This document shows positions 6,339 to 11,311 of a DNA stretch of 11,311 nucleotides, one piece after another; the stretch's first letter is position 1; the number at the start of each line of letters is the position of its first letter. The notes beneath the pieces were generated by a model. The model saw only the letters and a program-made list of their open reading frames with translations. It made no database searches and was not told the DNA's origin. The position numbers and the translations under genes were made by a program. The stretch comes from Oscillospiraceae bacterium (lineage in GTDB: Bacteria; Bacillota; Clostridia; Oscillospirales; Ruminococcaceae), in contig JAHHUD010000053.1 of assembly GCA_020024185.1 (NCBI GenBank), forward strand, positions 1 through 11,311. Reading direction: 5' to 3'.

Positions 6339-6402
6339 GCCCAAGTTATTTAAAGCAAAGCGGCCTGCTACACGCAATAGCATTGGTTTAATTCTCAAGG
6401 GC
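6339..6402 (+). ncRNA. Candidate structured 5' leader of the CxxC protein gene
   Basis: This 64-base stretch between the sigma gene and the small CxxC gene can fold into one long closed structure. GCCC (6339-6342) pairs with GGGC (6399-6402). TTAAAgCAA (6350-6358) pairs with TTGgTTTAA (6383-6391) with a single G/G mismatch. TGCTA (6366-6370) pairs with TAGCA (6378-6382) around loop CACGCAA. The strand 6359-6365 (AGCGGCC) is bulged on one side only. It is clearly richer in GC than other intergenic DNA here and ends about 30 bases before the start codon. I recognise no named riboswitch. The pairing is read by eye and may be chance. Confidence 0.45.
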
Positions 6403-6433
6403 TAAATACATTTTTTTAAAAGGAGAGATACCA

Positions 6434-6709
6434 ATGTATCAAGACAAAACATTAGTTTGCAAAGATTGCGGACAAGAATTCACATTTACAGCAGGTGAAC
6501 AAGAATTTTATGCAGAAAGAGGTTTTGAAAACGAACCACAAAGATGTAAATCTTGCCGTGATGCAAGAAAAAATCAAGTTCGTGGACAAAGAGAATTTTT
6601 CACAGCTACATGTGCAAAATGTGGTAAAGAAGCAAAAGTTCCATTTAAACCAAGAGAAGACAGACCAGTTCTCTGCAGCGAATGCTTTGCAGCTGAAAAA
6701 GGTGAATAA
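6434..6709 (+). CDS. Small protein with two CxxC...CxxC zinc-binding modules
   Basis: This is a 91-residue soluble protein with eight cysteines in two four-cysteine modules. The first is C9-C12 with C38-C41 (CxxC-x25-CxxC), resembling the probable zinc-ribbon domain zf-trcl. The second is C60-C63 with C81-C84, exactly CxxC-x17-CxxC as in TIGR04272. Between them lies a basic stretch (RDARKNQVRGQRE), compatible with nucleic-acid or ribosome contact. The start is fixed by AGGAG (6421-6425) eight bases upstream. It sits downstream of a candidate structured leader and is closed by a strong bidirectional terminator. The family is common in Firmicutes, but I know of no proven function. Zinc binding is inferred from the cysteine spacing. 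Confidence 0.9.
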   Translation: MYQDKTLVCKDCGQEFTFTAGEQEFYAERGFENEPQRCKSCRDARKNQVRGQREFFTATCAKCGKEAKVPFKPREDRPVLCSECFAAEKGE

Positions 6710-6724
6710 TATTTAATCAAATAT

Positions 6725-6757
6725 AAAAAGGCATCTGATATAATCAGATGCCTTTTT
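6725..6757. terminator. Bidirectional terminator between the CxxC gene and upp
   Basis: A 14-bp perfect stem AAAAAGGCATCTGA (6725-6738) / TCAGATGCCTTTTT (6744-6757) has a 5-nt loop and T runs on both strands. It can end the plus-strand CxxC transcript and the minus-strand tsaE-upp operon. Confidence 0.92.
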
Positions 6758-6776
6758 AATTTAAAAACATATTTTT

Positions 6777-6807
6777 AAAGTATTTATAAAAATACTTTAA
6801 TTTTTTT
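6777..6807 (+). repeat. AT-only hairpin followed by a T run
   Basis: AAAGTATTT (6777-6785) pairs with AAATACTTT (6790-6798) around a 4-nt loop, followed by AATTTTTTT. It may back up the stronger terminator at 6725-6757 on the plus strand, but the stem has only one G/C pair. Confidence 0.3.
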
Positions 6808-6826
6808 AATTGTTATATTATAAATA

Positions 6827-7456
6827 TTATTTTGTACCAAAAATTCTGTCACCAGCATCTCCAAGCCCAGGAACGATATAACCGTGTTCATTGAGTTTTT
6901 CATCAAGAGCAGCACAGAAAATATCAACATCTGGATGAGTTTCTTGCAATTTTTTTATACCTTCTGGAGCAGCAATCAAGCAAAGGAATTTTATGTTTTT
7001 TGCACCTTTTTGTTTTATAAGTTTGATTGCATCACAAGCACTACCACCAGTTGCAAGCATTGGGTCAACAACAAAAACATCTCTTTCTTCGATATCACTT
7101 GGCATTTTGCAGTAATATTCAACAGGTTCAAGAGTTTCTTCGTTACGATATAGACCTATATGACCAACTTTTGCAGAAGGAATCAAAGCAAGCATACCAT
7201 CAACCATACCAAGACCGGCACGAAGAATAGGCACAACAGCAAGTTTTCTGCCTGCAAGAACTGTACAAGTTGTTTTTGTAACAGGTGTTTCAATTTCTTT
7301 ATCTTTTGTAGCCAAATCTCTTGTAGCTTCATAACACATAAGCATAGAGATTTCTTTTGCAAGCTCTTTAAATGCTTTTGTACCTGTTGTTTTATCGCGC
7401 ATAATAGCGATTTTATGTTTAATAAGAGGATGATCCAATATCAATGTTTTAGCCAT
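6827..7456 (-). CDS. upp: Uracil phosphoribosyltransferase
   Basis: This enzyme converts uracil and PRPP to UMP and diphosphate in pyrimidine salvage in the cytoplasm. The 209 residues match the normal length exactly. Seen motifs are VPILRAGLGM (75-84), the PRPP-binding loop VVDPMLATGGSA (129-140), and the uracil-binding C-terminus GYIVPGLGDAGDRIFGTK (192-209). AGGAGA lies 7 to 8 bases before the ATG. It is the last gene of the tsaE-tsaB-rpiB-upp operon, 19 bases after rpiB, and the bidirectional terminator at 6725-6757 follows. The rpiB-upp pairing is common in Firmicutes and links pentose phosphate, the precursor of PRPP, to nucleotide salvage. No uracil permease is adjacent. Confidence 0.98.
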   Translation of the reverse strand: MAKTLILDHPLIKHKIAIMRDKTTGTKAFKELAKEISMLMCYEATRDLATKDKEIETPVTKTTCTVLAGRKLAVVPILRAGLGMVDGMLALIPSAKVGHIGLYRNEETLEPVEYYCKMPSDIEERDVFVVDPMLATGGSACDAIKLIKQKGAKNIKFLCLIAAPEGIKKLQETHPDVDIFCAALDEKLNEHGYIVPGLGDAGDRIFGTK

Positions 7457-7475
7457 AATATATCTCCTGATTAAA

Positions 7476-7910
7476 TTATTTTTCCAACTCTGTTATTTTG
7501 TTTACTCTGTTTGCGTGACGTCCACCTTCAAACTCTGTATTAAGGAACAAGTCCACCAATTCACACGCAACACCAGCACCAACAACTCTGCCACCCATAC
7601 ATAAAACATTTGCATCGTTGTGTAAACGTGTGTATTTTGCACTGAAATGGTCACTGCAGCAACAAGCTCTGATACCTTTAACTTTATTTGCTGCGATAGA
7701 AATACCAACACCTGTGCCACAGAAGAAAAGACCTTTATCACATTCACCGTTTATAATTTTATCACAACCGGCTTTTGCAATATCTGGATAATCAACACTG
7801 TCAGTGCTGTGTGTACCTATATCAATAAATTCAACACCATTTTTTTCAAGATGTTTTTTCACTTCTTCTTTCAAATTATAACCGCCGTGGTCAGCTGCTA
7901 ATACTATCAT
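7476..7910 (-). CDS. rpiB: Ribose 5-phosphate isomerase B
   Basis: This enzyme interconverts ribulose 5-phosphate and ribose 5-phosphate in the pentose phosphate pathway. The 144 residues are typical of the RpiB/LacAB family. Visible active-site elements are ADHGG (6-10, with Asp7 and His8 for substrate binding), the catalytic Cys64 in FFCGTGVGISIAANK (62-76), HND at 97-99, and GGRHANRVNK (129-138). The start ATG lies inside the end of tsaB, a 4-base overlap (7907-7910), so translation is probably coupled. An AAAGGAG-like site sits within the tsaB 3' end. LacA/LacB sugar isomerases share the fold, but the upp neighbour and intact RpiB motifs favour ribose phosphate as substrate. Confidence 0.96.
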   Translation of the reverse strand: MIVLAADHGGYNLKEEVKKHLEKNGVEFIDIGTHSTDSVDYPDIAKAGCDKIINGECDKGLFFCGTGVGISIAANKVKGIRACCCSDHFSAKYTRLHNDANVLCMGGRVVGAGVACELVDLFLNTEFEGGRHANRVNKITELEK

Positions 7911-8572
7911 TTATTTTTCTCCTTTAATTCTCGTTCTGCTTGTGAAAGTCTTAAATAACTAGGGGATAGTTCAAAATGAGTTTGTTTTGGCATATCTTTT
8001 GCCAAAATACAAGCACCCATAGCTATACAAGGCATTTGAACAGAATGTTTTTTTACATTAGGCATATTTTCATATCTATTATAGCACAAATCTTTGCCAT
8101 CTCCAATAAAAAATATGTTTTTTTGGCAATTAGATACAAATTCGTCTAGCTTATCTACCATTATGCAATCATCATCAACTAAAATGTGTCCATTATCTGT
8201 AATATTGCAATAAATTTGATTTCTTCTGGCATCAAAACAAGGTATAACCACACCATCAAAATCACAGCTTGCAACCATTGCTTTAAGAGAAGATACACCA
8301 ACACAAGCTTTATTTGTAGCCATAGCCATGCCTTTTACAAGAGCCAGTCCAATTCTAAGTCCAGTGAAAGAGCCAGGGCCAAGTGTAACGGCAAAGACAT
8401 CAATATTTTCTGATTTAAGTCCACATATAGACATACTATTTTCTATAAGAGATAGAAGGTTTTGTGAATGTGTCATATTTGAGTCATAAACACATTGATA
8501 TATAGGTTTATCATCTTTTACAATTGCAACACTGCCTTGCTTACTGCTGCAATCTACACCTAAAATAATCAT
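7907..8572 (-). CDS. tsaB: tRNA t6A biosynthesis protein TsaB
   Basis: TsaB is the non-catalytic ASKHA-fold partner of TsaD in forming threonylcarbamoyl-adenosine at position 37 of tRNAs reading ANN codons. The 221 residues fit the family. The N-terminus ILGVDCSSKQGSVAI (3-17), THSQNLL (34-40) and the signature GPGSFTGLRIGLALVKG (65-81) are clear, and the C-terminal part is weakly conserved as usual. Its ATG overlaps the tsaE stop codon by one base (TAATG), and its end overlaps rpiB by four bases, so the three genes are translationally linked. tsaD and rimI, which often follow in other Firmicutes, are not here and must lie elsewhere in the genome if the pathway is complete. Confidence 0.96.
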   Translation of the reverse strand: MIILGVDCSSKQGSVAIVKDDKPIYQCVYDSNMTHSQNLLSLIENSMSICGLKSENIDVFAVTLGPGSFTGLRIGLALVKGMAMATNKACVGVSSLKAMVASCDFDGVVIPCFDARRNQIYCNITDNGHILVDDDCIMVDKLDEFVSNCQKNIFFIGDGKDLCYNRYENMPNVKKHSVQMPCIAMGACILAKDMPKQTHFELSPSYLRLSQAERELKEKNK

Positions 8573-8997
8573 TAAAAGTTACCTCCGGATATTGAGATTT
8601 TTCTCGTATTCTCATCAAGTTTTTCAAATTTTATAGTGATTGTGTTTTCGTTAAAGAAATCTTTTATATTTTCAGACCATTCAATAGCACACACACCATC
8701 ATAATCAAGATAATCGTAAAAACCAATATTATAAAGTTGGTCCTCGTTTTCTATACGGTACATATCAAAATGAAAAAGACTGAGTGGAAATCCGGTATAT
8801 TCATTTACAATAGCAAATGTTGGACTTGTAACAGTTGCTTGTATACCAAGTCCGTCACAAAGACCCTGGCAAAAAGCAGTTTTCCCCATACCAAGTCCAC
8901 CATCAAAAAATATTATATCGTGATTAACCAATAGCGGAACAATACTTTTGGCAATAGAAATAGTTTCTTCTTTGGATTTTGATATAAATTCTTTCAA
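8572..8997 (-). CDS. tsaE: tRNA t6A biosynthesis ATPase TsaE
   Basis: TsaE is the small P-loop ATPase that supports turnover of the TsaB-TsaD complex during tRNA t6A synthesis. The 141 residues are normal length. The Walker A motif GGLGMGKT spans 33-40, the switch-like TVTSPTFAIVNEY 55-67, HFDMYRI 76-82, and the CAIEW segment 103-107. A GAGGTGG ribosome site (about 9001-9007) precedes the ATG. It is the first gene of the minus-strand operon, and its TAA overlaps the tsaB ATG. A moderate promoter candidate lies at 9037-9065. Confidence 0.97.
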   Translation of the reverse strand: MKEFISKSKEETISIAKSIVPLLVNHDIIFFDGGLGMGKTAFCQGLCDGLGIQATVTSPTFAIVNEYTGFPLSLFHFDMYRIENEDQLYNIGFYDYLDYDGVCAIEWSENIKDFFNENTITIKFEKLDENTRKISISGGNF

Positions 8998-9036
8998 AAT
9001 ACCACCTCATAGTTATATTTTTGTGAAGTTTCATAT

Positions 9037-9065
9037 AATATACTAACTTATATAATATAACACAA
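9037..9065 (-). promoter_or_regulatory. Candidate promoter of the tsaE-tsaB-rpiB-upp operon
   Basis: On the minus strand, TTGTGT (9060-9065) and TATATT (9037-9042) are 17 bases apart. The -35 matches consensus only in its first three bases, and the surrounding DNA offers other AT-rich hexamers, so the exact site is uncertain. Confidence 0.45.
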
Positions 9066-9092
9066 AATACATAATAGTACAATTATTTTAAG

Positions 9093-9121
9093 TTGATATA
9101 TTTTAAAATATATTATATACT
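9093..9121 (+). promoter_or_regulatory. Candidate promoter of the rodA-like gene
   Basis: TTGATA (9093-9098) and TATACT (9116-9121) are spaced by 17 bases, one mismatch from consensus in each box. The spacer is almost filled by an 18-bp A/T-only palindrome (9096-9113). A start near 9128 leaves a leader of about 30 nt. Confidence 0.65.
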
Positions 9122-9141
9122 TATTGCGAATAACATATAAG

Positions 9142-9150
9142 AAAAGGGGA
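9142..9150 (+). promoter_or_regulatory. Ribosome binding site that decides the rodA start
   Basis: AAAAGGGGA at 9142-9150 lies properly before ATG 9157. An in-frame TTG at 9124 would place this purine tract inside the coding region and lies next to the promoter -10, so ATG 9157 is the better start. Confidence 0.8.
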
Positions 9151-9156
9151 AAATAT

Positions 9157-10284
9157 ATGTATAAAAATCCATGGTTTAAAGAATTTTTAGACCAAACAGA
9201 TTTTGTGTTATTAGGAATGTGTGCAACATGCAGTGCAATATCTGTTTATAGCATATATTCTATTTACATGACAATGAACGCTGTTGATAAAGTCAGCACT
9301 GTTATAGTACAAATGATAGCAAGTATACTTGGCATTTTTGTGGCAGTTATGCTTTCGATAATAGATTATAGAGAATTATGTGACTGGTATAAAGTACATA
9401 TGACATTATGTATAGGACTTATGATATTGACAGCTTTTATAGGTTTTGCACCTCCGGGTACAACTAATAAGGCATGGATTGCTTTGCCGGGTGGATTGAC
9501 TATTCAACCAAGTGAATTACTGAAAATAAGTATGATTATAACATTAGCTCATTTTTTAGATAAGTATAAAGATAGAATAAATGAAATAAATATTATACTA
9601 AAACTTGGTTTTGTTGCAGCGGTTCCTTTTGCTTTTGTTGCATTTCAACGAGATGGTGGAACAATGCTGGTTTATATGTTTATTATAGCAAGTATGTTTT
9701 TTTCAGCTGGTATAAGTTGGAAATTGATAATTGCATTACTTGGTGCAGCAATTATTGGCACACCAATTATATGGTTTTTTACAGATGTTATTGGTGAATA
9801 TCAGAAAAATAGAATACTTGCATTGATTTTTCCAGATGACCCAGCATATAAATCAATATTAGTTCAACAAAATGCAGGGAAAGTTTCTATAGGTTCAGGA
9901 CAATTATTCGGAAAAGGATTTATGACAGAGGGACATAATAATGTTCCATTACCACAAAATGACTTTATGTTTTCATTTGTTGCGGAAAGTGTAGGGTTTA
10001 TAGGAATACTTGCTGTTATTGCTGTTATACTTATTATGTGTTTCAGAATTTTATTTATTGCAAATCGTTCATCTGATATGCAAGGGAGTTTTATATGTGT
10101 TGGGGTATTTGCAATGCTTATATTCCAAAATATAATTAATATTGGAATGAATCTTTCTGTTCTTCCGGTTATAGGTATTACATGGCCTTTATTTTCTGCA
10201 GGTGGAACAAGTGTTTTAGCAACATATTGTGCAATCGGAATGGCACTTAGTGTTGCAAGACATAATAAAAAGAATTTATTTTAA
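9157..10284 (+). CDS. RodA/FtsW (SEDS) peptidoglycan glycosyltransferase
   Basis: This is a 375-residue integral membrane protein of the SEDS family, which polymerises lipid II into glycan strands with a class B penicillin-binding protein for elongation (RodA), division (FtsW) or sporulation (SpoVE). About ten membrane segments are visible. Family motifs are the KAWIALPGGLTIQPSELLKI region (105-124, with QPSE at 117-120), GQLFGKGF (248-255), the extracellular loop LPQNDFMFSFVAE (265-277) with the presumed catalytic Asp269, and NIGMNLSVLPVIGIT (328-342) followed by the GGTS of PLFSAGGTS. The length fits RodA best. The usual QPDLGT motif reads QRDGGT (164-169), a deviation at two positions. No PBP2 or MreBCD gene is adjacent, so elongation versus another role is not settled. 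Confidence 0.9.
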   Translation: MYKNPWFKEFLDQTDFVLLGMCATCSAISVYSIYSIYMTMNAVDKVSTVIVQMIASILGIFVAVMLSIIDYRELCDWYKVHMTLCIGLMILTAFIGFAPPGTTNKAWIALPGGLTIQPSELLKISMIITLAHFLDKYKDRINEINIILKLGFVAAVPFAFVAFQRDGGTMLVYMFIIASMFFSAGISWKLIIALLGAAIIGTPIIWFFTDVIGEYQKNRILALIFPDDPAYKSILVQQNAGKVSIGSGQLFGKGFMTEGHNNVPLPQNDFMFSFVAESVGFIGILAVIAVILIMCFRILFIANRSSDMQGSFICVGVFAMLIFQNIINIGMNLSVLPVIGITWPLFSAGGTSVLATYCAIGMALSVARHNKKNLF

Positions 10285-10318
10285 AATGAATATAAATAAA
10301 ATTTATGATATTTCATTT
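10284..10318 (+). repeat. AT-rich imperfect inverted repeat after the rodA-like gene
   Basis: AAATGAATATAAAT (10284-10297) pairs imperfectly with the stretch ATTTATGATATTTCATTT (10301-10318). It begins at the stop codon but lacks GC pairs and a following T run, so it would be at best a weak terminator. The rest of 10319-10506 is AT-rich DNA in which I see no gene. Confidence 0.3.
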
Positions 10319-10506
10319 AATATAAAAAAAATCAATATTTTAATTATATACAAATTATAATAAACAATAAAAATGAATATACTATATTAAAAATGGTAAT
10401 TTATGAAAAACATATAGAATAAAACGCTAAACTGTAATATTGTACTTTTATGTAAAAAAAATAAATAAAAAAATGTTAAAATCATATATATACAAAATGA
10501 AAATTA

Positions 10507-10515
10507 TGTGATAAT
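10507..10515 (+). promoter_or_regulatory. Possible extended -10 promoter of the zinc-ribbon membrane gene
   Basis: TGTGATAAT at 10507-10515 fits a TGn extended -10 element (GATAAT at 10510-10515). No convincing -35 is present at the right distance. A start near 10522 leaves about 27 nt containing the AAAGGGGGA ribosome site (10534-10542). Confidence 0.4.
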
Positions 10516-10548
10516 ATGTAAAAAAAAGGAAACAAAGGGGGAAATAAT

Positions 10549-11121
10549 ATGTTTTGTTTAAATTGTGGAAAAGAAATATCTGACAACGCAACATTCTGTG
10601 CAGCTTGTGGTCAAAAAGTAGGTAACTCAAGCACTACTACTGGTGAAACAAGTACAGCTTCATCACCAGAAATGCTTATTGATTATGATGTTGAACGTCT
10701 TATTGGTGAAAAACGTGAATATTATGTTCCAAAGTTTAAAGAAATGAAACAAACAGGCAAAAAAACATCTTGGAACTGGTGTGCGTTTTTATTTTCAACA
10801 TTTTGGCTTGTATACCGTAAAATGTACTTATATGGAGCTATATTTTTCTTGGTTATAAATGGCTTGTCATATATAAGCACTTATCTTTCATTTGCAGCTA
10901 GCATTTGTATGGGTGTATTTGGTAACTATATTTATATGAATCGTCTTGAAAGCTTATCAAAAGAGGCAAACCTTCTTGATGCAGGAATGAAAGAACAGTT
11001 TATTGCTAAAAAAAGTGGTGTAAACTTAACAGCAGTTATCATAATTCTTGCAATTTATGTTCTTCTTATATTTTTACTTGTATTTGTGTTTGCATCATTA
11101 TTTGCGCTTGCACTTAGTTAG
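10549..11121 (+). CDS. Zinc-ribbon membrane protein with DUF2628-like domain
   Basis: This 190-residue protein combines a short N-terminal zinc ribbon with membrane segments. The ribbon is C3-C6 and C17-C20 (CLNCG ... FCAACGQ), as in the zinc_ribbon_2 family. A Ser/Thr-rich linker (about 26-40) follows. A soluble part to about 73 leads into KKTSWNWCAFLFSTFWLVYRKMYLYG (71-96), the hallmark of DUF2628 proteins. Two to three hydrophobic segments lie between 76 and 126, and a strong C-terminal one spans about 160-188. The AAAGGGGGA site supports the ATG. It is a single-gene unit between an AT-rich intergenic region and a bidirectional terminator. The function is unknown. The ribbon would lie on the cytoplasmic side if the topology follows the basic residues. 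Confidence 0.88.
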   Translation: MFCLNCGKEISDNATFCAACGQKVGNSSTTTGETSTASSPEMLIDYDVERLIGEKREYYVPKFKEMKQTGKKTSWNWCAFLFSTFWLVYRKMYLYGAIFFLVINGLSYISTYLSFAASICMGVFGNYIYMNRLESLSKEANLLDAGMKEQFIAKKSGVNLTAVIIILAIYVLLIFLLVFVFASLFALALS

Positions 11122-11147
11122 AGTTAATATTACAATATGACAAAAAT

Positions 11148-11180
11148 AAAAAAGAGGGAATCAAGTTTCCCTCTTTTTTT
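11148..11180. terminator. Bidirectional terminator between convergent genes
   Basis: AAAGAGGGAA (11151-11160) pairs with TTCCCTCTTT (11167-11176) around a 6-nt loop, with an A run before and T run after. It serves the plus-strand DUF2628 gene and the minus-strand gene entering from the right. Confidence 0.9.
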
Positions 11181-11182
11181 AT

Positions 11183-11311
11183 TTATACAGTCTCTAAAGA
11201 TTTTGTGGTCACAGAATATTCTGTTATATCTAAAGTCGTTTCTCCGTCAACTTGTATAGGAGTAGGAGAGGAGAATTTAACAGAGAAGTCTGTTCCGGTA
11301 AAAACTGAAAC
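11183..11311 (-). CDS. C-terminal end of an unidentified minus-strand protein
   Basis: The minus strand is open from the window edge to a TAA at 11183-11185, giving the last 42 residues, which end in ITEYSVTTKSLETV. The piece is rich in Thr, Ser and Val with alternating hydrophobic residues, suggesting beta strands. No known motif is recognised, and the start lies outside the window. Support comes from the open frame and the terminator placed just after the stop. A 14-bp palindrome, ACAGAATATTCTGT (11211-11224), lies within the coding part. Confidence 0.6.
   Translation of the reverse strand, partial: VSVFTGTDFSVKFSSPTPIQVDGETTLDITEYSVTTKSLETV

Noticed and set aside
6339..6402. Cyclic-di-GMP-I riboswitch, suggested by the GCAAAGC string in the leader
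   Set aside because: The string is in an unpaired/bulged context and the tetraloop, receptor helix and second stem expected of that class are absent.
9124..9156. Eleven-codon N-terminal extension of the rodA-like protein from TTG 9124
   Set aside because: The purine-rich ribosome site at 9142-9150 lies inside the extension, the extension is polar and basic, and TTG 9124 overlaps the promoter region. ATG 9157 is preferred.
10448..10630. Minus-strand 60-codon open frame in the AT-rich intergenic region
   Set aside because: It overlaps the start of the zinc-ribbon gene on the opposite strand, consists mainly of Phe, Tyr, Ile and Leu from AT-rich DNA, and lacks a ribosome site.

Overview
This window reads as a chromosomal segment of a low-GC Gram-positive bacterium, most likely a member of the Clostridia. 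The evidence is the strongly AT-rich sequence (about 30% GC by eye), AGGAG-type ribosome binding sites, consensus SigA promoters with 17-bp spacers, tRNA genes with encoded CCA, a SigH-like sigma factor, and Clostridia-type gene families (DUF969/DUF979, two-module CxxC proteins, rpiB-upp). I see no phage, transposase, integrase, CRISPR array or frameshifted gene. The genus cannot be fixed from the window alone.

Layout. Positions 1-250 carry the 3' part of a tRNA-Asp and a complete tRNA-Thr, each followed by a terminator hairpin. Positions 265-3686 form one minus-strand operon read from a perfect consensus promoter at 3658-3686: DUF969, DUF979, an M29-type metallo-aminopeptidase, and pyroglutamyl peptidase (pcp), closed by a terminator at 265-300. 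This looks like a module that imports and trims peptides with an N-terminal pyroglutamate, or handles free 5-oxoproline. A tRNA-Leu(CAA) with its own promoter and terminator lies at 3925-4084.

Positions 4223-6757 run on the plus strand: a MATE efflux pump, a short SigH-like sigma factor with a GTG start behind a consensus promoter, then a small protein with two CxxC zinc-binding modules. The small protein is preceded by a 21-nt perfect inverted repeat and by a leader that can fold into a long closed stem. A bidirectional terminator at 6725-6757 separates it from the next minus-strand operon, tsaE-tsaB-rpiB-upp (8997 to 6827). That operon joins two genes for the universal tRNA t6A modification to pentose-phosphate isomerisation and uracil salvage, with overlapping or nearly touching reading frames.

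Positions 9093-10284 carry a divergently transcribed RodA/FtsW-type peptidoglycan polymerase. A membrane protein with an N-terminal zinc ribbon and a DUF2628-like domain follows at 10549-11121. A bidirectional terminator then faces the 3' end of a minus-strand gene that runs off the right edge.

Most genes are housekeeping. The parts most worth a second look are the pcp/M29/DUF969/DUF979 operon, whose transporter substrate is unproven, and the structured leader with palindrome between the sigma factor and the CxxC protein.
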